Source of the DNA: Protula sp. h YS-2021
Taxonomy: Eukaryota > Annelida > Polychaeta > Sabellida > Serpulidae
Direction: 5' to 3'
DNA: 64,000 nt
Assembly (NCBI GenBank): GCA_949752745.1
Contig: OX457031.1
Coordinates: 1,928,765 to 1,992,764 of the forward strand
Each line of letters opens with the position of its first letter. Positions within the stretch are counted from its first letter, which is position 1. The notes beneath the pieces are model-generated. The model saw only the letters and a list, made by a program, of their open reading frames with translations, searched no databases and was not told where the DNA came from. The translations under genes were made by a program, and so were the position numbers. Positions 59,316 to 64,000 of this stretch are shown piece after piece.

Positions 59316-60583
59316 GAGATTCATTTAATTTTTTTTTCAAAAATTTCGAAAAAAAAATCAAAAGTTTTCCAATTCACTCAAAAAGCACAAGCCGTATGAA
59401 TGAACCCCTAGAAACGGCTCATATCAAAAATAAATAAAATCTGATGACAAGCATGTCCAAGGACATGACTCAGCCGAGTTACCAAACAAGGAAAAAGGAA
59501 AAAACTCTGAAACGAACACTGTTAGGCCAAAAAATGAAGTGTGTAAAACGTATTTAATTCGAATTTAGAGGCTACCTGAAAAGGGATATTGGAGAGGTTG
59601 GGTTTTGGCGATTGACGCATTTACCGACATTTACACAATTTTACAAAAAAAAATTAAAATTCCACCATTTCGGCATTTTTTGTCATTTGCGACAAAAGCA
59701 AAGTCCAGGTGGAGAAGCACCAAAGAAACTTTCGATTAAAATCTTACTTAGAACTATTTGAAAAAGACTGAGCGAAACGAATGGTTTGACAATTCAGTTA
59801 TTTACTGCCATTTATTCCAGTTTCCGCCAAACTTCAAAGTTCCCCCATTTCGGTAGTTTTTGATAAACCGCAAAAAAAAAAAAAATTCTGGTGGGCGAAT
59901 CCCTGGGGAACATCTAAACGATTGGTGTAAAACTGTAGGAGGAGTAGCATTTTAAAAATGGGTCAAAACCGGCACAAAAAGTGCCGCCATTTTGTCAGTT
60001 TATCGGCAATCGTCAAAACAAGTAATAGTCAGGTGGAAGACTATCCAGGAAACATTCTTACATAATATCAAAACGATTGGATCAAAACTGTAGGATGAGT
60101 AGCATTTTAAAGAAAAGTTTAACATACGCACATACATTCAACCCCCCCTATAGTGATACGATTAACCCAGTCGGACAAAGTCGGCTGGGTTAAAAACTGC
60201 AGGAGGAAATGCGTTTTGATTTTTTTCTTCAAAAATTCCAAAAAAATTTCCTGATCGACTCAACAAGCACAGGCCGTAGTCATGACACCCTAAGCATGCT
60301 TCAGCCCCAAAATAAATGATGTCTGATCAAAACTGTTGGAGAAGATGCATTTTGGAGTATTTTCATAAAAAATTTCCCCCAAAATAAAAAATTCCCAAGT
60401 CGAGTCAAATAGCACAAGCCGTATGCCCGACCCACCTAAGGATGCCTCATACCAAAAATAAATGAAATCGGGTAAAAACTGTACGAGGAAGTGCCTTTTG
60501 AAGTTTTTTCTTCTAAAATTCCATAAAAATACAAAAATTGTCGGATCGACTAAAAAAGAGCAAGCCATAGGCTCAACCCCTAT
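59316..60583. repeat. diverged tandem units with AAACTGTAGGAGGA motif
   Basis: AAACTGTAGGAGGAGTAGCA-like phrases occur near 59932, 60085, 60196, 60330 and 60476, each followed by CATTTT and preceded by an AAATGA..TC(T/G)G.. phrase. The spacing of 111-153 bases shows old, indel-rich repeats. CACAAGCCGTATG accompanies several. The 124-codon minus frame (60290-60664) crosses into the next repeat family and is not supported. Confidence 0.75.
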
Positions 60584-63500
60584 ATATCTTCTTCCTTTAA
60601 ATATTGTTGCCCTAGACCTTTGCCTGCATAGCAGTTCTTTTTCACGCCCGCTCTTTTCTGGCATATTTCACCTCAGCCCACACGTTGTCAAACTCAGGAC
60701 TATAACCGTTAAAAATTACATTACTAAAGTCGTTCAAAATTCTACTTCGCGCATGTGCGGCGAATAATTCATACTGTACACAGTGTACACTGGTATCTCT
60801 ACTATACAATATCCTACAAATGTACTTTCTATAATCCCTTACCTGAGGTCCAGGTACCTCCCATCTGTTCCACCCTCAGCCCAAAGCACAATTCACAGTA
60901 TACAGAAAGTTTTTTGCAACTTGCCTCAAGAAACGCATGCGCAAAATAATATCTCTTCTTCCTTTTAATATGGTTACCCTAGACCTTTGCCTGCATAGCA
61001 GTTTTTTCACCCCTGCCATTTTCTCGCATATTGCACCCCAGCCCACACGTTATCAGACTCAGGACAACAATCGTTGAAAATTACATTACTAAAGTCGTTC
61101 AAAATTCTACTTCGCGCATGTGCGGCGAATAATTCATACTATATACAATATACACTGGTATCTCTACTATACAATATCCTACAAATTTACTTTCTATAAT
61201 CCCTTACCCGAGGTCCAGGTACCTCCTATCTGATCCACCCTCAGCCCCATGCGCAACTTGGAGTATATAGAAAGTTTAAATATTTTTGTCCCTTGCTCGA
61301 AGAAGCGCATGCGCAAAATAATATCTCTTCTTCCTCTAACTATGGTTGCCCTACACCTTTGCCTGCATAGCAGTTTTTTCACGCCTGCCCTTTTCTGGCC
61401 TATTTTACCCCAGCCCACACGTTGTCAGACTCAGGACTATAATCGTTGAAAATTACATTACTATAGTCGTTCAAAATTCTACTTCGCGCATGCGCAGCGA
61501 ATAATTCATACTGTACACAGTGTACTCTGGTATCTCTACTATACAATATCCTACAAATGTACTTTCTATAATCCCTTACCCGAGGTCCAGGTACCTCCTA
61601 TCTGATCCACCCTCAGTCCTATGCGCAACTTGGAGTATATAGAAAGTTTAAATATTTTTGTCCCTTGCTCGAAGAAGCGCATGCGCAAAATAATATCTCT
61701 TCTTCCTCTAACTATGGTTGCCCTACACCTTTGCCTGCATAGCAGTTTTTTCACGCCTGCCCTTTTCTGGCCTATTTTACCCCAGCCCACACGTTGTCAG
61801 ACTCAGGACTATAACCGTTGAAAATTACATTACTATAGTCGTTCAAAATTCTACTTCGCGCATGCGCAGCGAATAATTCATACTGTACACAGTGTACTCT
61901 GGTATCTCTACTATACAATATCCTACAAATGTACTTTCTATAATCCCTTACCCGAGGTCCAGGTACCTCCTATCTGATCCACCCTCAGCCTCATGCGCAA
62001 CTTGGAGTATATAGAAAGTTTAAATATTTTTGTCCCTTGCTCGAAGAAGCGCATGCGCAAAATAATATCTCTTCTTCCTCTAACTATGGTTGCCCTACAC
62101 CTTTGCCTGCATAGCAGTTTTTTCACGCCTGCCCTTTTCTGGCCTATTTTACCCCAGCCCACACGTTGTCAGACTCAGGACTATAATCGTTGAAAATTAC
62201 ATTACTATAGTCGTTCAAAATTCTACTTCGCGCATGCGCAGCGAATAATTCATACTGTACACAGTGTACTCTGGTATCTCTACTATACAATATCCTACAA
62301 ATGTACTTTCTATTATCCCTTACCCGAGGTCCAGGTACCTCCTATCTGATCCACCCTCAGCCCCATGCGCAACTTGGAGTATATAGAAAGTTTAAATATT
62401 TTTGTCCCTTGCTCGAAGAAGCGCATGCGCAAAATAATATCTCTTCTTCCTCTAACTATGGTTGCCCTACACCTTTGCCTGCATAGCAGTTTTTTTCACG
62501 CCTGTCCTTTTCTGGCCTATTTTACCCCAGCCCACACGTTGTCAGACTCAGGACTATAATCGTTGAAAATTATATTACTATAGTCGTTCAAAATTCTACT
62601 TCGCGCATGCGCAGCGAATAATTCATACTGTACACAGTGTACACTGGTATCTCTACTATATAATATCCTACAAATATACTTTCTATAATCCCTTACCCGA
62701 GGTCCACGTACCTAATATCTGATCCACCCTCAGCCCCATGCACAACTTGGAGTATATAGAAAGTTTAAATATTTTTGTCCCTTGCTCGAAGAAGCGCATG
62801 CGCAAAATAATATCTCTTCTTCCTCTAACTATGGTTGCCCTACACCTTTGCCTGCATAGCAGTTTTTTCACGCCTACCCTTTTCTGGCCTATTTTACCCC
62901 AGCCGACACGTTGTCAGACTCAGGACTATAGTCGTTGAAAATTACATTACTAAAGTCGTTCAAAATTCTACTTCGCGCATGCGCAGCGAATAATTCATAC
63001 TGTACACAGTGTACTCTGGTATCTCTACTATACAATATCCTACAAATGTACTTTCTATAATCCCTTACCCGAGGTCCAGGTACCTCCTATCTGATCCACC
63101 CTCAGTCCTATGCGCAACTTGGAGTATATAGAAAGTTTAAATATTTTTGTCCCTTGCTCGAAGAAGCGCATGCGCAAAATAATATCTCTTCTTCCTCTAA
63201 CTATGGTTGCCCTACACCTTTGCCTGCATAGCAGTTTTTTCACGCCTGCCCTTTTCTGGCCTATTTTACCCCAGCCCACACGTTGTCAGACTCAGGACTA
63301 TAATCGTTGAAAATTACATTACTATAGTCGTTCAAAATTCTACTTCGCGCATGCGCAGCGAATAATTCATACTGTACACAGTGTACTCTGGTATCTCTAC
63401 TATACAATATCCTACAAATGTACTTTCTATAATCCCTTACCCGAGGTCCAGGTACCTCCTATCTGATCCACCCTCAGCCTCATGCGCAACTTGGAGTATA

Positions 63501-64000
63501 TAGAAAGTTTAAATATTTTTGTCCCTTGCTCGAAGAAGCGCATGCGCAAAATAATATCTCTTCTTCCTCTAACTATGGTTGCCCTACACCTTTGCCTGCA
63601 TAGCAGTTTTTTCACGCCTGCCCTTTTCTGGCCTATTTTACCCCAGCCCACACGTTGTCAGACTCAGGACTATAATCGTTGAAAATTACATTACTATAGT
63701 CGTTCAAAATTCTACTTCGCGCATGCGCAGCGAATAATTCATACTGTACACAGTGTACTCTGGTATCTCTACTATACAATATCCTACAAATGTACTTTCT
63801 ATTATCCCTTACCCGAGGTCCAGGTACCTCCTATCTGATCCACCCTCAGCCCCATGCGCAACTTGGAGTATATAGAAAGTTTAAATATTTTTGTCCCTTG
63901 CTCGAAGAAGCGCATGCGCAAAATAATATCTCTTCTTCCTCTAACTATGGTTGCCCTACACCTTTGCCTGCATAGCAATTTTTTTCACGCCTGTCCTTTT
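60584..64000 (+). repeat. 372-bp satellite array with 4-unit higher-order period, open at window end
   Basis: CGCATGCGCAAAATAATATC closes each unit near 60933, 61306, 61678, 62050, 62422, 62795, 63167, 63539 and 63911. From about 61.2 kb the units are nearly identical. Diagnostic variants (CAGTCCTATGCGC, CAGCCTCATGCGC, CAGCCCCATGCGC with CTATTATCCC, and CAGCCCCATGCACAAC) follow each other in that order, and the first recurs 1,489 bases later (61614 and 63103). The first two units are older. Paired frames of 66 and 74 codons on opposite strands recur in each unit only because the DNA is repeated. Each unit carries two GCGCATGCGC motifs. Confidence 0.95.

Noticed and set aside
61194..63975. Paired 66- and 74-codon frames repeated every 372 bp on opposite strands
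   Set aside because: By-products of the 372-bp satellite; both strands are equally open and neither resembles a known protein.

Overview
The window is AT-rich, repeat-dominated eukaryotic DNA, most likely from an invertebrate animal. Supporting signs are a tRNA-derived SINE-like copy, a relic of a non-LTR reverse transcriptase, several families of non-autonomous DNA transposons (MITEs), and the absence of bacterial-style gene packing, ribosome binding sites or operons. A marine invertebrate such as a mollusc or cnidarian fits the RAG1-N-like transposon relic, but the species cannot be fixed from the sequence. I see no intact host gene; nearly all short open frames are chance frames or repeat by-products.

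Layout. 1-14.8 kb: a diverged segmental duplication (about 1.18-6.6 kb and 9.5-14.6 kb) with local tandem arrays (41, 54 and 70 bp units), a C/T tract at its edge, and a 32-bp minisatellite (6.9-8.18 kb) between the copies. One copy carries a 392-bp MITE at a TA whose empty site survives in the other copy. 15.7-20.8 kb: a 118-bp palindrome abutting an inverted-repeat element, several short direct duplications, and TAA microsatellites. 21.4-22.1 kb: the longest uninterrupted frame (231 codons, unrecognised). 22.6-25.7 kb: a broken transposon with an N-terminal part resembling the zinc-binding N-terminal region and RING of RAG1, followed by a DDE-type transposase with recognisable GGDHGG, GDY, LH and GEQG-E motifs. 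27.7-27.95 kb: a LINE reverse-transcriptase tail. 28-40 kb: a mosaic of diverged repeats, including 117-bp and 18-bp arrays and a SINE-like copy at 38.6 kb.

40-64 kb is a nested repeat complex. Three tandem 1.92-kb units (41.75-47.5 kb) are themselves built of ~350-bp sub-repeats. Each ends in a tRNA-like module in which a B-box/T-arm lies upstream of an A-box-like sequence, the reverse of normal order. The same module occurs inverted, so that pairs bound ~0.57-kb elements at 47.3 and 57.3 kb. A 7.84-kb block, made of a MITE, about ten ~714-bp satellite monomers and a second MITE, sits exactly at a TTAA inside a copy of a different, 372-bp repeat. That 372-bp repeat forms a tandem array from 60.6 kb to beyond the window end, with a four-unit higher-order period of 1,489 bp.

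The strongest leads are the RAG1-N-like transposon relic, the permuted tRNA-like modules, and the TTAA-bounded MITE-satellite-MITE composite.
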